NCBI GenBank assembly: GCA_022788185.1
Contig: JALEVV010000061.1
Location: 1-52,844 of the forward strand
DNA from: Spirochaetales bacterium
GTDB taxonomy: Bacteria > Spirochaetota > Spirochaetia > Sphaerochaetales > Sphaerochaetaceae
Direction: 5' to 3'
Length of the DNA: 52,844 nucleotides
The position numbers and the translations under genes are program-made. Positions 45,233 through 52,844 of this stretch are shown in pieces. Numbering within the stretch: position 1 is the first letter of the stretch; every line of letters starts with the position of its first letter. Below the pieces are notes generated by a model. It ran no database searches, was not told the DNA's origin, and worked only from the letters and a program-made list of their open reading frames with translations.

Positions 45233-46135
45233 ATGGACATCAGAGCACTTTATTCCTTTCTTAAGGTCATTGAGAAAAAAAACTTTTCCGAGGCATCGGA
45301 AGAACTGAACATGACACAGCCTACCCTCTCCCAGCAGATTTCAAAGCTGGAGGACGAACTGGGAGTGAGACTGATAAACAGAACGACAAGAAGTTTTGCC
45401 ATTACTGATGCAGGACGAGAGTTCGAGAAATATGCACGGAGTATAACTGCCCTTTTCGAGGAAGCAACAGACTCCCTGATACAATACAGAAATGTAAGCA
45501 CCCGCCAACTCAGGATCGGAGTTGTGCCGACACTGGGCAGGATACACCTCACAAAATACGTACTTTCATTCGGACAGAAAGAAATGGGACTTGAAATTGA
45601 ACTGGTTGAAGATTTCTCAGAAAACCTCTATAAGGCATTGGAGAGAAATAAGGTTGATGTGATAATAGCGAATAGAATTCCTTTTAAAGAAAAGCATCAT
45701 GTCTCAATTGAACAGTATTCCCTTTTCCAGGGGCGAATGGTCGCCGTCTGCGGGCCGGAGCACAGATTCTCAGGTGAAAAAACCGTAACGCTTGAAGAGT
45801 GTGCGGAGGAACCGATAATACGCCTTTCATCACACTCTTCCGTATTCATAATCATCGACAGACTTTTCAAAAAGCTCAGACTGAGGCAGAAGGTTATCTG
45901 CTCATGCGAGACAACGAGTAACATGATATCCCTTGTGGATGCAAACTATGGTATTTCATTCCTCTCAGACCGAATCGCTAAAAACTATGCAACGGACAAG
46001 ACATGCATAGTCAAAATCACACCGAAGATACATGCAGACATGGTAGTGTGTGCAAGAAATGACAGAAAGGATGAGGATATTATTTCAAAGTTCATAACCC
46101 ACATGCAGGCCGTAGTGAAGACCGAGGATCCGTAA
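45233..46135 (+). CDS. LysR-family transcriptional regulator
   Basis: A 300-residue regulator with an N-terminal winged helix ('FLKVIEKKNFSEASEELNMT', 'QPTLSQQISKLEDELGVRLI') and a type-2 periplasmic-binding-like effector domain (about 90-295). It is divergent from the EPSPS-like/TAXI-TRAP operon and probably controls it, with the TATTTC-N8-GAAATA box as its site. The stop lies 2 nt from the stop of the convergent YkgJ gene. Confidence 0.92.
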   Translation: MDIRALYSFLKVIEKKNFSEASEELNMTQPTLSQQISKLEDELGVRLINRTTRSFAITDAGREFEKYARSITALFEEATDSLIQYRNVSTRQLRIGVVPTLGRIHLTKYVLSFGQKEMGLEIELVEDFSENLYKALERNKVDVIIANRIPFKEKHHVSIEQYSLFQGRMVAVCGPEHRFSGEKTVTLEECAEEPIIRLSSHSSVFIIIDRLFKKLRLRQKVICSCETTSNMISLVDANYGISFLSDRIAKNYATDKTCIVKITPKIHADMVVCARNDRKDEDIISKFITHMQAVVKTEDP

Positions 46136-46137
46136 CA

Positions 46138-46542
46138 TCAATATGAGTCTTCACCTCCCTTTATCGCTTTCATACGCTTTACAGTGCTTCTCACATGGTG
46201 AAACATCTCAAGCACGGGAGGACATACGGAGGCAAGCTCAAGCACGTTGTTGAGCCTCTCGGACATATTGTCCCTTGATGTATAGGGAAAGTCTCGGCAG
46301 TCTTCGGGACGGGCTTCTTCGGAAAGGATGCATCCATCCTTACCCAGCAGTGCACAGGGAAGCCCCTTTGCATTGGATCCGTCTTCCAGATATTTATCCC
46401 TGAACTGGTCAGGGGGCAGTTTCAGGTCAGCGGCGGCCTTTTCAAGTTCGCTTACCGAAAATACCCCTTTGAACTTCCTGCAGCAGTTCCTGCATGATGA
46501 ACAGTCATAGCTCATGAAAGGCTTTATCGACTGTTTTCTCAT
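46138..46542 (-). CDS. YkgJ-family cysteine-cluster protein
   Basis: A 134-residue protein with the metal-binding pattern of the YkgJ family: 'YDCSSCRNCCRKF', 'LPCALLGKDGC', 'EDCRDFPY' and a late 'SVCPPV'. These eight or so cysteines probably hold a zinc or iron-sulfur centre; function unknown. The start has no strong ribosome site. Confidence 0.82.
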   Translation of the reverse strand: MRKQSIKPFMSYDCSSCRNCCRKFKGVFSVSELEKAAADLKLPPDQFRDKYLEDGSNAKGLPCALLGKDGCILSEEARPEDCRDFPYTSRDNMSERLNNVLELASVCPPVLEMFHHVRSTVKRMKAIKGGEDSY

Positions 46543-46639
46543 CGACCATGATCTTCAGGAACATGACGGTGCTTTTTCCTCCTCTCTCTTCCGGCTGTAG
46601 ATGCGAATGTTTCCATGATTATGTTAATACCACGGAAGT

Positions 46640-46670
46640 AAAAAAGAGGGGCCTGTTTCCAGGCACCCTC
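46640..46670 (-). terminator. Terminator of glnN
   Basis: On the minus strand GAGGG-T-GCCTG-GAAA-CAGGC-C-CCTC followed by six Ts. Confidence 0.88.
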
Positions 46671-46691
46671 AGGGAAGGTAGATTATTATAA

Positions 46692-48779
46692 TCAAACGTA
46701 GAACAGCATTTCACCGTATGTAGGATATGGCCAATCCTTCTGATCTACGATTAATTCAAGACTGTCTGCGAAGTCCCTCACAACGTCCATTGCGGGGATG
46801 ATCGCATTTCTGGAGTAGTGTGCCAGATCACTTCCTGTGTACTCTGCAGAGAGGGTAACAGTCTTCTCCAGCTCGGTCACTGCGCCTTCAAGCTTGTCAA
46901 TGAGGGCGGTAACCTCAGTGATGAGGGCTGACTCGCTCCTGCATTCAAGGGTCGGGATGACGCTCTTCTTTGCCGCGACGGAAGCTGCAACCTCACCTGC
47001 ATACTTCATGCATGCGGGCAGTACCTGTCTGTTGACCATGTCGATGAGGGTCATTGCCTCGATGTGGATGGTCTTGTAGTACTCCTCATTGAGGATCTCG
47101 TAGCGGGAGTGCATCTCAACGGAATTGAAGATTCCGAACTCACTGAAGAGCTCGATGTTCTTCGGGGCAATGAATGCATCATAGGCATCGGGAGAGCTCT
47201 TGAGGTTGAGGAGGCCTCTCTTCTCTGCTTCAGTCACCCACTCAGGAGCATAGTTGTTGCCGTTGAAGACGATTCTTCTATGCTCTGAATAGGTCTTTCT
47301 GACAAGTTCCGTTACCGCACTGTTGAAATCCTCGGCATCCTTGAGAACCTCGTAGAAGCCTCTGAGTTCCTTTGCGACAATTGTGTTGAGAACGATATTC
47401 GGACCAGCTACTGAGAATGAAGATCCGAGCATTCTGAACTCGAACTTGTTGCCTGTGAAAGCAAACGGGCTCGTTCTGTTTCTGTCTGTCGTATCCTTGG
47501 GGAATGCAGGCAGTACATGGACGCCGAGCTCCATCTGCACCTTGCCCTTTCCGTTCACGGCCTTTCCGCTTACGAGACCCTCGAGGATCTCGGTGAGCTC
47601 ATCACCCAGGAACATCGAAACGATTGCGGGAGGTGCTTCGTTGGCTCCGAGACGGTGATCGTTGCCTGCACTGGCTACGGACACCCTCATCAGATCCTGA
47701 TACTCATCGATGGCCTTGATGACTGCAACGAGGAAAAGAAGGAACTGAGCATTATCCTTAGGACTGTCACCCGGCTCAAGGAGGTTAATGCCGGTGTCAG
47801 TACTGATGGACCAGTTGTTATGCTTGCCGCTGCCGTTCACGCCTGCAAAGGGCTTCTCATGGAGAAGGCATGCAAATCCATGGCGGTCAGCGATCTTCTT
47901 CATCAGCTCCATTGTGAGCTGGTTGTGATCAACGGCGATGTTGGTGGTACCGAATACGGGAGCGAGCTCATGCTGACAGGGCGCAACCTCGTTGTGGCTT
48001 GTCTTTGCGTTGATGCCGAGCTTCCAGAGTTCCCTGTCCAGGTCCTTCATGTAAGCCGATACCCTGCTCCTGATGGCACCGAAGTAGTGATCCTCCATCT
48101 CCTGTCCCTTGGGGGAGCGGGCACCGAGAAGGGTCCTGCCTGTGTAGATGAGATCCTTTCTTCTGGCGTAATCCTTCTTGTCGATGAGGAAGTACTCCTG
48201 CTCGGGACCGACCGTGGTGGTAACCTTCTTTACATCGGTCTTGCCGAAGAGGTGAAGGAGCTTCACTGCCTCTTCACTGACTGCTTCCATTGATCTTAAA
48301 AGCGGTGTCTTCTTGTCTAGGACTTCACCTGAGTAGGAACAGAATGCGGTCGGGATACACAGTGTGTCATCCTTAATGAATGCATAGCTTGTCGGATCCC
48401 AGGCTGTATAACCGCGGGCTTCGAAGGTTGCCCTGATACCGCCTGAGGGGAAGGATGATGCATCAGGCTCACCCTTGATGAGTTCCTTACCGGAGAACTC
48501 AAGAAGGACCTTTCCTCCGTCAATGGGTGAAATGAAAGCCTCATGCTTCTCTGCCGTGATGCCTGTCATCGGCTGGAACCAGTGCGTATAGTGTGTGCAG
48601 CCCTTCTCTATTGCCCATGTTTTCATTGCATTGGCAACACTGTTGGCCACATTGAGATCAAGATCCTTGCCTTCCGCAACGGTCTTCTTCAGAGCTTTGT
48701 AGACATCCTTGGGGAGGCGCTCCCTCATTGTCTCATCGTTAAATACCAGACATCCGAAGTAATCAGCGACTGTTTCCAT
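46692..48779 (-). CDS. glnN: Glutamine synthetase, type III
   Basis: Makes glutamine from glutamate, ammonia and ATP. The 695-residue length is typical of GSIII (about 700). Diagnostic segments are '[21 protein letters not shown]' (about residues 78-98), '[11 protein letters not shown]' with metal-binding glutamates, '[18 protein letters not shown]', and '[13 protein letters not shown]' for the ATP/glutamate site. The ATG at 48779 is preceded by GGAAGGAG. A strong hairpin and T9 lie between promoter and start, so expression is probably controlled by attenuation; a terminator follows the gene. Confidence 0.95.
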   Translation of the reverse strand: METVADYFGCLVFNDETMRERLPKDVYKALKKTVAEGKDLDLNVANSVANAMKTWAIEKGCTHYTHWFQPMTGITAEKHEAFISPIDGGKVLLEFSGKELIKGEPDASSFPSGGIRATFEARGYTAWDPTSYAFIKDDTLCIPTAFCSYSGEVLDKKTPLLRSMEAVSEEAVKLLHLFGKTDVKKVTTTVGPEQEYFLIDKKDYARRKDLIYTGRTLLGARSPKGQEMEDHYFGAIRSRVSAYMKDLDRELWKLGINAKTSHNEVAPCQHELAPVFGTTNIAVDHNQLTMELMKKIADRHGFACLLHEKPFAGVNGSGKHNNWSISTDTGINLLEPGDSPKDNAQFLLFLVAVIKAIDEYQDLMRVSVASAGNDHRLGANEAPPAIVSMFLGDELTEILEGLVSGKAVNGKGKVQMELGVHVLPAFPKDTTDRNRTSPFAFTGNKFEFRMLGSSFSVAGPNIVLNTIVAKELRGFYEVLKDAEDFNSAVTELVRKTYSEHRRIVFNGNNYAPEWVTEAEKRGLLNLKSSPDAYDAFIAPKNIELFSEFGIFNSVEMHSRYEILNEEYYKTIHIEAMTLIDMVNRQVLPACMKYAGEVAASVAAKKSVIPTLECRSESALITEVTALIDKLEGAVTELEKTVTLSAEYTGSDLAHYSRNAIIPAMDVVRDFADSLELIVDQKDWPYPTYGEMLFYV

Positions 48780-48796
48780 TGTTTTTCTCCTTCCTG

Positions 48797-48839
48797 AAAA
48801 AAAAAGGACGTTTTGGCCTGAGCCCTAACGTCCTTGTTA
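48797..48839 (-). promoter_or_regulatory. glnN leader: terminator overlapping a hexaloop hairpin (ANTAR-type candidate)
   Basis: On the minus strand AAGGACGTT (48835-48827) pairs with AACGTCCTT (48812-48804), followed by T9: a complete intrinsic terminator about 20 nt before the start codon. The competing hairpin TAAC-AAGGAC-GTTA (48839-48826) has a six-base loop with A at position 1 and G at position 4, and uses the bases of the terminator's 5' arm. A candidate promoter is AGTCAA/GTTTTA on the plus strand (48871-48876 and 48847-48852; minus-strand TTGACT-18-TAAAAC). Confidence 0.55.
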
Positions 48840-48994
48840 TGCATGTGTTTTACAAAAAATCCTTAAGTTTAGTCAACATAAATTTGAAAAAATTTCAGAA
48901 TTATTTTGTATAATCTTTTCATAAAAAGATTTAGATGCGCTAAAAGCGTTCAGCTCAGTCTAAGGATGCCCTATTTCGGAGAAAAAGTTAACCC

Positions 48995-49708
48995 TCAGCA
49001 GCCGATAAACGACAATATCCTCTCCTTTGAGGCCGTGAGAACGAGTTCCCGGGGAAAACACGCCTCCTCAAGCAGTGCGGCACACCTTTCCAGATGCCCG
49101 ACCTGTGATGGATCATGGGCATCCGAGGAAGTGATGACGTATACCCCCTTGGCCCTGCAGAGAGCTAGCATGGTACGGTAGTTCTCATGACAGCCGGGAC
49201 GGGACTCCGGCTCCCTTAAGGAGCTCTCATTCACTTCCAGTGCCACATGGTATTCAAGACATGCGTCCGTGAGGGCGTCGTAATCCAGCGGAATGAGGTT
49301 GCTGTCGGGATGGGAGACAAACGATACTTTCGGATGCTTCATGCATGAAATTAGGTTTTCGGTATTCTTTTTCCTACCCTGGTCATGGTAGCAGTTCAGG
49401 TGTATCCCCGCTATCGCGTAATCAAGGAGGGACATGAACCTGTCCTCGAGGGACAGCTTTCCGTCATCAAGGACGTTAACCTCACTTCCCAGAATCAGCT
49501 GAATCCCGCTGAGAGTGCGGGGGACTGCACTGAAATTGGCAAAGTAAAAGGGATGGCATGTTCCCGGAATTCCCGGTGCATGATCACTGATTCCCAGAAG
49601 CTCAAGTCCGGCCTCGGCTGCGGCTGAGGCCATTTCCCTTATCGTTCCGTAGGCATGTCCGCTTGCGATTGTATGTGTATGTATGTCCGCGACTAATGTC
49701 ATGTACAC
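48995..49708 (-). CDS. PHP-domain phosphatase (YcdX-like)
   Basis: A 237-residue metal-dependent phosphoesterase with the four PHP motifs: 'ADIHTHTIASGHAYGT' at the start, 'GISDHAPG', 'GSEVNVLDDG' and the terminal 'SSDAHDPSQVG'. Closest to the YcdX subgroup; the substrate is unknown, and histidinol phosphatase activity is possible but not supported by context. The ATG at 49702 is an equally good start. Confidence 0.88.
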   Translation of the reverse strand: MYMTLVADIHTHTIASGHAYGTIREMASAAAEAGLELLGISDHAPGIPGTCHPFYFANFSAVPRTLSGIQLILGSEVNVLDDGKLSLEDRFMSLLDYAIAGIHLNCYHDQGRKKNTENLISCMKHPKVSFVSHPDSNLIPLDYDALTDACLEYHVALEVNESSLREPESRPGCHENYRTMLALCRAKGVYVITSSDAHDPSQVGHLERCAALLEEACFPRELVLTASKERILSFIGC

Positions 49709-49813
49709 GATGATAGCACTTATCAGGCGCTATGCATAACATTGTTTTTTTATTCATTTTTTATGCATGAACCTATGGACAAAAAAATTTCGTTTTTTGT
49801 ATATTTGCCGTAA

Positions 49814-49925
49814 AGCAGAGGGGAAGGCTGCTGAATCCGGTCTCTCAATCTGCCCACTTCGTTAAGACAAAGGCGTCTTACAATGGATATCCCTCATGGG
49901 ATGTCTGTCGTAAGATGCCTTTTTT
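49814..49925 (+). promoter_or_regulatory. Glutamate synthase leader: mutually exclusive antiterminator and terminator
   Basis: A long terminator (AAGGCGTCTTAC at 49870-49881 with GTAAGATGCCTT at 49910-49921, an inner 8-bp stem, then six Ts) ends just before the ribosome site. A competing hairpin TAAGAC-AAAGGC-GTCTTA (49863-49880) has a hexaloop with A1 and G4 and shares the terminator's 5' arm. A further hairpin (49814-49818 with 49828-49832) lies upstream. The arrangement fits RNA targets of ANTAR antiterminators. Confidence 0.62.
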
Positions 49926-49942
49926 GTTTCAGGAGGATCCTT

Positions 49943-51046
49943 ATGGAGAGTTTTCAGAGAGAGGGTGACGTCAGGATACCTGCAGGCTGTGCGATATCAA
50001 GCATGTTCAGCAGAACGGGACGGAAATTCACCGGCGAGGGGATGATAAAGTCCATCAGCATCATGCATGACAGGTCAAACGGACTCGGCGGCGGTTTCGC
50101 AGGATACGGAATTTATCCCGAGTACAGGGACTTTTATGCATTCCACGTCTTTTATGACAGTGATGATGCAAGACACATCACGGAAGATTTCATCGATGAG
50201 CATTTCGACATCGTGAACCTTTCCAAGATACCTACCAAGAAGAACAAGAACATCACCGATGAGCCTCTTATCTGGAGATACTTCGTCACGCCCCTTCCCA
50301 CCAAGCTTGCCCAGAGTCAGCTTGAGGAGGATGAGTACACGGTACGCTGCGTGGTCAGGATCAACACTCACATAAACGGAGCCTATGTCTTCTCCTCAGG
50401 AAAGAACATGGGTATTTTCAAGGCCGTGGGTTATCCCGAGGACGTGGGCCGTTTCTACCGTGTTGATGAGTATGAAGGCTACGCCTGGACGGTACATGGC
50501 CGCTACCCGACCAACACTCCCGGCTGGTGGGGAGGCGCCCACCCCTTCGGACTTCTGGACTACTCCATCGTCCACAATGGCGAGATCTCATCGTACGATG
50601 CCAACAGGCGTGCGATCGAGATGTACGGCTACAGGTGCACGCTCCAGACCGATACCGAGGTAATCACATACATGATCGACTACCTGCACAGGAAGCAGAA
50701 GCTTTCCCTTGAGGAGTGCGCCCACGTCATCGCGGCTCCCTTCTGGACCACGATAGACCGCATGAGCGAGGACAAGAAGAAGGAGTACACCTACCTCAGG
50801 AACACCTTCTCCTCACTGCTCATCAACGGGCCGTTCTCGATCATCCTGGGCTTCCGCGGCGGGCTCATGGCACTCAATGACAGACTGAAGCTCAGGTCCC
50901 TGGTCGCTGCCGAGAAGGGTGACATGGTCTACTTCTCCTCAGAGGAGAGCGCGATCAAGATCATCGAACCGTCACCGGACAGGATCTGGTATCCGAAGGG
51001 CGGTGAACCCGCCATCGTTACCCTCAATGAGGGAGTGGAGGCATAA
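49943..51046 (+). CDS. Glutamate synthase, glutaminase (class II amidotransferase) subunit
   Basis: The 367-residue product supplies ammonia from glutamine. The nucleophile is probably Cys16 in 'IPAGCAISSMFSRTG', to be exposed by propeptide removal; 'VHGRYPTNTPGWWGGAHPF' and 'IVHNGEISSYDANR' are further class II motifs. The start at 49943 is set by AGGAGG 6 nt upstream; an upstream in-frame ATG (49883) would lie inside the leader terminator and is rejected. It is the first gene of a three- or more-gene, archaeal-type split glutamate synthase operon; the next gene starts 2 nt after its stop. Confidence 0.9.
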   Translation: MESFQREGDVRIPAGCAISSMFSRTGRKFTGEGMIKSISIMHDRSNGLGGGFAGYGIYPEYRDFYAFHVFYDSDDARHITEDFIDEHFDIVNLSKIPTKKNKNITDEPLIWRYFVTPLPTKLAQSQLEEDEYTVRCVVRINTHINGAYVFSSGKNMGIFKAVGYPEDVGRFYRVDEYEGYAWTVHGRYPTNTPGWWGGAHPFGLLDYSIVHNGEISSYDANRRAIEMYGYRCTLQTDTEVITYMIDYLHRKQKLSLEECAHVIAAPFWTTIDRMSEDKKKEYTYLRNTFSSLLINGPFSIILGFRGGLMALNDRLKLRSLVAAEKGDMVYFSSEESAIKIIEPSPDRIWYPKGGEPAIVTLNEGVEA

Positions 51047-51048
51047 GC

Positions 51049-52554
51049 ATGGCTATCAACTACATATATCCCGAATACGAGGTGGTAAGGAATTACGACC
51101 GCTGTATCTCCTGCCGTGTCTGTGAGAGGCAGTGCGCCAACCTGGTCCACCACTACGATGCAAAACGTGAGAAGATGATGAGCGACGAGTCAAAGTGCGT
51201 CGCCTGCCACCGCTGCGTTGCACTCTGTCCGACCCGTGCGCTGAAGATCGTCAAGAGCGACCACACCTTCAAGGAAAATGCCAACTGGACGGGAGAGAAG
51301 ATTACGAACATCTACCGTCAGGCGGAATCCGGCGGCGTACTGCTTGCCAGCATGGGAACTCCCAAGGACTACCCTGTTTACTGGGATAAGATCCTCATCA
51401 ACGCAAGCCAGGTCACGAACCCTTCTATCGACCCTCTCAGGGAGCCTATGGAAACAAAGGTCTTCCTCGGACACAAGAGCGAGCAGATCGTCAGAGACAA
51501 ATACGGCCGCATCAAGAGCGAGTCAACGCCCCAGCTGGAGCTCCAGGTTCCCATCATGTTCTCCGCGATGAGCTACGGCTCCATAAGCTACAACGCCCAT
51601 AAGTCCCTGGCACTGGCCTCAAAGAAGCTCGGTATCTTCTACAACACCGGTGAAGGCGGCCTGCACGAGGACTTTTACGAGTACGGTACAAACACCATCG
51701 TACAGGTGGCATCGGGACGTTTCGGCGTTCACCCCGACTATCTCAAGGCAGGTGCAGCCCTTGAGATCAAGATGGGACAGGGTGCAAAGCCCGGTATCGG
51801 CGGACACCTTCCCGGCGCCAAGATCGTCGGCGATGTATCCAGGACAAGGATGATACCGGAAGGCAGTGATGCCATCTCCCCTGCCCCGCACCATGACATT
51901 TACTCGATTGAGGATCTTAGACAGCTCGTTTACACGCTGAAGGAGGCTACAAACTACACAAAACCGGTCATCGTTAAGATCGCGGCTGTCCACAATGTCT
52001 CGGCGATTGCTTCAGGCGTTGCAAGATCGGGTGCCGACATAATTGCCATAGACGGCTTCAGAGGCGGCACGGGTGCCGCTCCCGCAGCCATCCGCGACAA
52101 CGTCGGTATCCCGATCGAGCTGGCCCTCGCCTCCGTTGACAAGAGACTGAGGGATGAGGGAATCAGGAACAACATCTCCCTCGTGGTCGGAGGCTCGATA
52201 AGATGCTCGGCGGATATCGTCAAGGCCATCGCCCTCGGTGCCGATGCCGTCTACATTGCGACAAGCGCACTGGTCGCACTGGGCTGTCACCTCTGCCGCA
52301 CCTGTCACTCAGGCCGCTGCAACTGGGGTATCGCAACTCAGAGGCCCGATCTCGTCAAGAGACTCAACCCCGAGATCGGTTCCGAGAAGCTCGTCAACCT
52401 CATCCATGCATGGCAGCATGAGATCAAGGAGATGATGGGCGGAATGGGAATCAACAGCATTGAGGCGCTCAAGGGTAACAGGGCGATGCTCCGCGGTATC
52501 GGACTTACCCGGGAGGAGCTGGATATCTTAGGCATTAAGCATGCGGGAGAATGA
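51049..52554 (+). CDS. Glutamate synthase, ferredoxin-FMN catalytic subunit
   Basis: A 501-residue protein with two 4Fe-4S motifs at the N terminus ('CISCRVCERQC', 'CVACHRCVALCP', about residues 20-65), the FMN-binding synthase barrel (about 155-450; 'MSYGSISYNAHKSLALAS', 'GQGAKPGIGGHLPG', 'DGFRGGTGAAP') and the 3Fe-4S cysteines 'GCHLCRTCHSGRC' near residue 410. It forms glutamate from 2-oxoglutarate and ammonia. It overlaps the next gene by 4 nt. Confidence 0.94.
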   Translation: MAINYIYPEYEVVRNYDRCISCRVCERQCANLVHHYDAKREKMMSDESKCVACHRCVALCPTRALKIVKSDHTFKENANWTGEKITNIYRQAESGGVLLASMGTPKDYPVYWDKILINASQVTNPSIDPLREPMETKVFLGHKSEQIVRDKYGRIKSESTPQLELQVPIMFSAMSYGSISYNAHKSLALASKKLGIFYNTGEGGLHEDFYEYGTNTIVQVASGRFGVHPDYLKAGAALEIKMGQGAKPGIGGHLPGAKIVGDVSRTRMIPEGSDAISPAPHHDIYSIEDLRQLVYTLKEATNYTKPVIVKIAAVHNVSAIASGVARSGADIIAIDGFRGGTGAAPAAIRDNVGIPIELALASVDKRLRDEGIRNNISLVVGGSIRCSADIVKAIALGADAVYIATSALVALGCHLCRTCHSGRCNWGIATQRPDLVKRLNPEIGSEKLVNLIHAWQHEIKEMMGGMGINSIEALKGNRAMLRGIGLTREELDILGIKHAGE

Positions 52555-52556
52555 CG

Positions 52557-52844
52557 ATGAAGAGAGTATATGTGAATGAAGAGTGGTGCCTCGGCTGCCA
52601 TCTCTGTGAATATAACTGCGCGTTCGCGAATTCAGATGAGCCGGACATGATCCTTGCGTGCAAGGACAGGCCGCTGGATGCGAAGATCACGATCGAGGAC
52701 AGGGATGACGGCATCCACTTTGCAGTCAACTGCAGGGAGTGCAGGGATCCCCTGTGCCTCAAGTCATGCATAGCCGGAGCCATCTGGAGGGACGGCGACA
52801 TGATCAGGATAGACAGGGACAAATGCGTGCTCTGCTATTCATGC
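52557..52844 (+). CDS. 4Fe-4S ferredoxin-type protein of the glutamate synthase operon (partial)
   Basis: Runs off the right edge. The visible 96 residues carry 'CLGCHLCEYNC', 'CRECRDPLCLKSC' and 'CVLCYSC', i.e. several cubane clusters as in the electron-input subunits of split glutamate synthases. The ATG at 52557 has GGGAG at a good distance; an overlapping ATG at 52551 is an alternative start. Confidence 0.85.
   Translation, partial: MKRVYVNEEWCLGCHLCEYNCAFANSDEPDMILACKDRPLDAKITIEDRDDGIHFAVNCRECRDPLCLKSCIAGAIWRDGDMIRIDRDKCVLCYSC

Noticed and set aside
49883-49942. Longer start for the glutamate synthase glutaminase gene
   Set aside because: The added residues would be encoded inside the leader terminator; the AGGAGG site fits the start at 49943.
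609-52844. CRISPR arrays, tRNA, rRNA or replication origin
   Set aside because: No regularly spaced repeats, cloverleaf sequences or DnaA-box clusters were seen on reading the window.

Overview
The window looks like a chromosomal stretch of a gut-associated spirochaete, most like Sphaerochaeta or Treponema relatives. This is inferred from three things: periplasmic binding proteins with a signal peptide ending in 'FANG(A/S)xE', the mix of metabolic genes (GTP-type PEPCK, type III glutamine synthetase, archaeal-type split glutamate synthase, TAXI-TRAP transporter), and the moderate GC content. No rRNA, tRNA or CRISPR array was seen. Gene density is high and most intergenic gaps are short.

Layout. 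(1) 1-540: the right end of an IS200/IS605-type element, with a structured guide-RNA (omega/reRNA-like) end, interrupts an Ntn-hydrolase gene. (2) 609-4237, minus: pckG, a CRP-like cNMP-binding protein and asd. (3) 4393-12138: an AraC regulator divergent from a sugar ABC transporter operon that ends in a beta-helix protein and a GH112 phosphorylase for beta-galactosides. (4) 12204-13685: a small toxin-antitoxin-like cassette whose HTH-DUF3990 gene is broken by an in-frame TGA; near-identical palindromic hairpins flank it. (5) 13697-22011: an HPt protein, a binding-protein/5'-nucleotidase-C fusion lipoprotein and a hybrid histidine kinase (minus). These are divergent from a second fusion lipoprotein and a PfkB sugar-phosphate kinase. 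(6) 22074-27206: uracil/xanthine permease with a structured leader, an ACT protein plus UPF0210 protein, MgtC and an envelope protein. (7) 27315-35109: guaB, then a pfk-ppx-ppk operon, then a U32 peptidase-family protein. (8) 35140-40759: an oxidoreductase, a membrane protein and an ArsR repressor, then a lipoprotein with a carbohydrate-binding beta-helix and an M18 aminopeptidase. (9) 40814-46135: a LysR regulator divergent from an atypical EPSP-synthase-like gene and a TAXI-TRAP transporter. (10) 46138-52844: a YkgJ protein, glnN, a PHP phosphatase and a split glutamate synthase operon running off the right edge.

How the genes fit together. The sugar operon imports and phosphorolyses a galactoside, either host glycan galacto-/lacto-N-biose or pectin-derived Gal-Rha, under AraC control through two direct-repeat operators 21 bp apart. 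The HPt, kinase and fusion-lipoprotein cluster looks like a dedicated periplasmic ligand-sensing phosphorelay without its own permease. Glutamine synthetase and glutamate synthase both have leader terminators that overlap a competing hairpin with an A1/G4 hexaloop, which suggests shared ANTAR-type antitermination of ammonia assimilation.

The observations most worth checking are the paired nitrogen leaders, the solute-binding/5'-nucleotidase-C fusion proteins, the atypical EPSPS paralogue with its transporter, the three-way-junction leader of the uracil permease and the TnpB-type guide RNA end.
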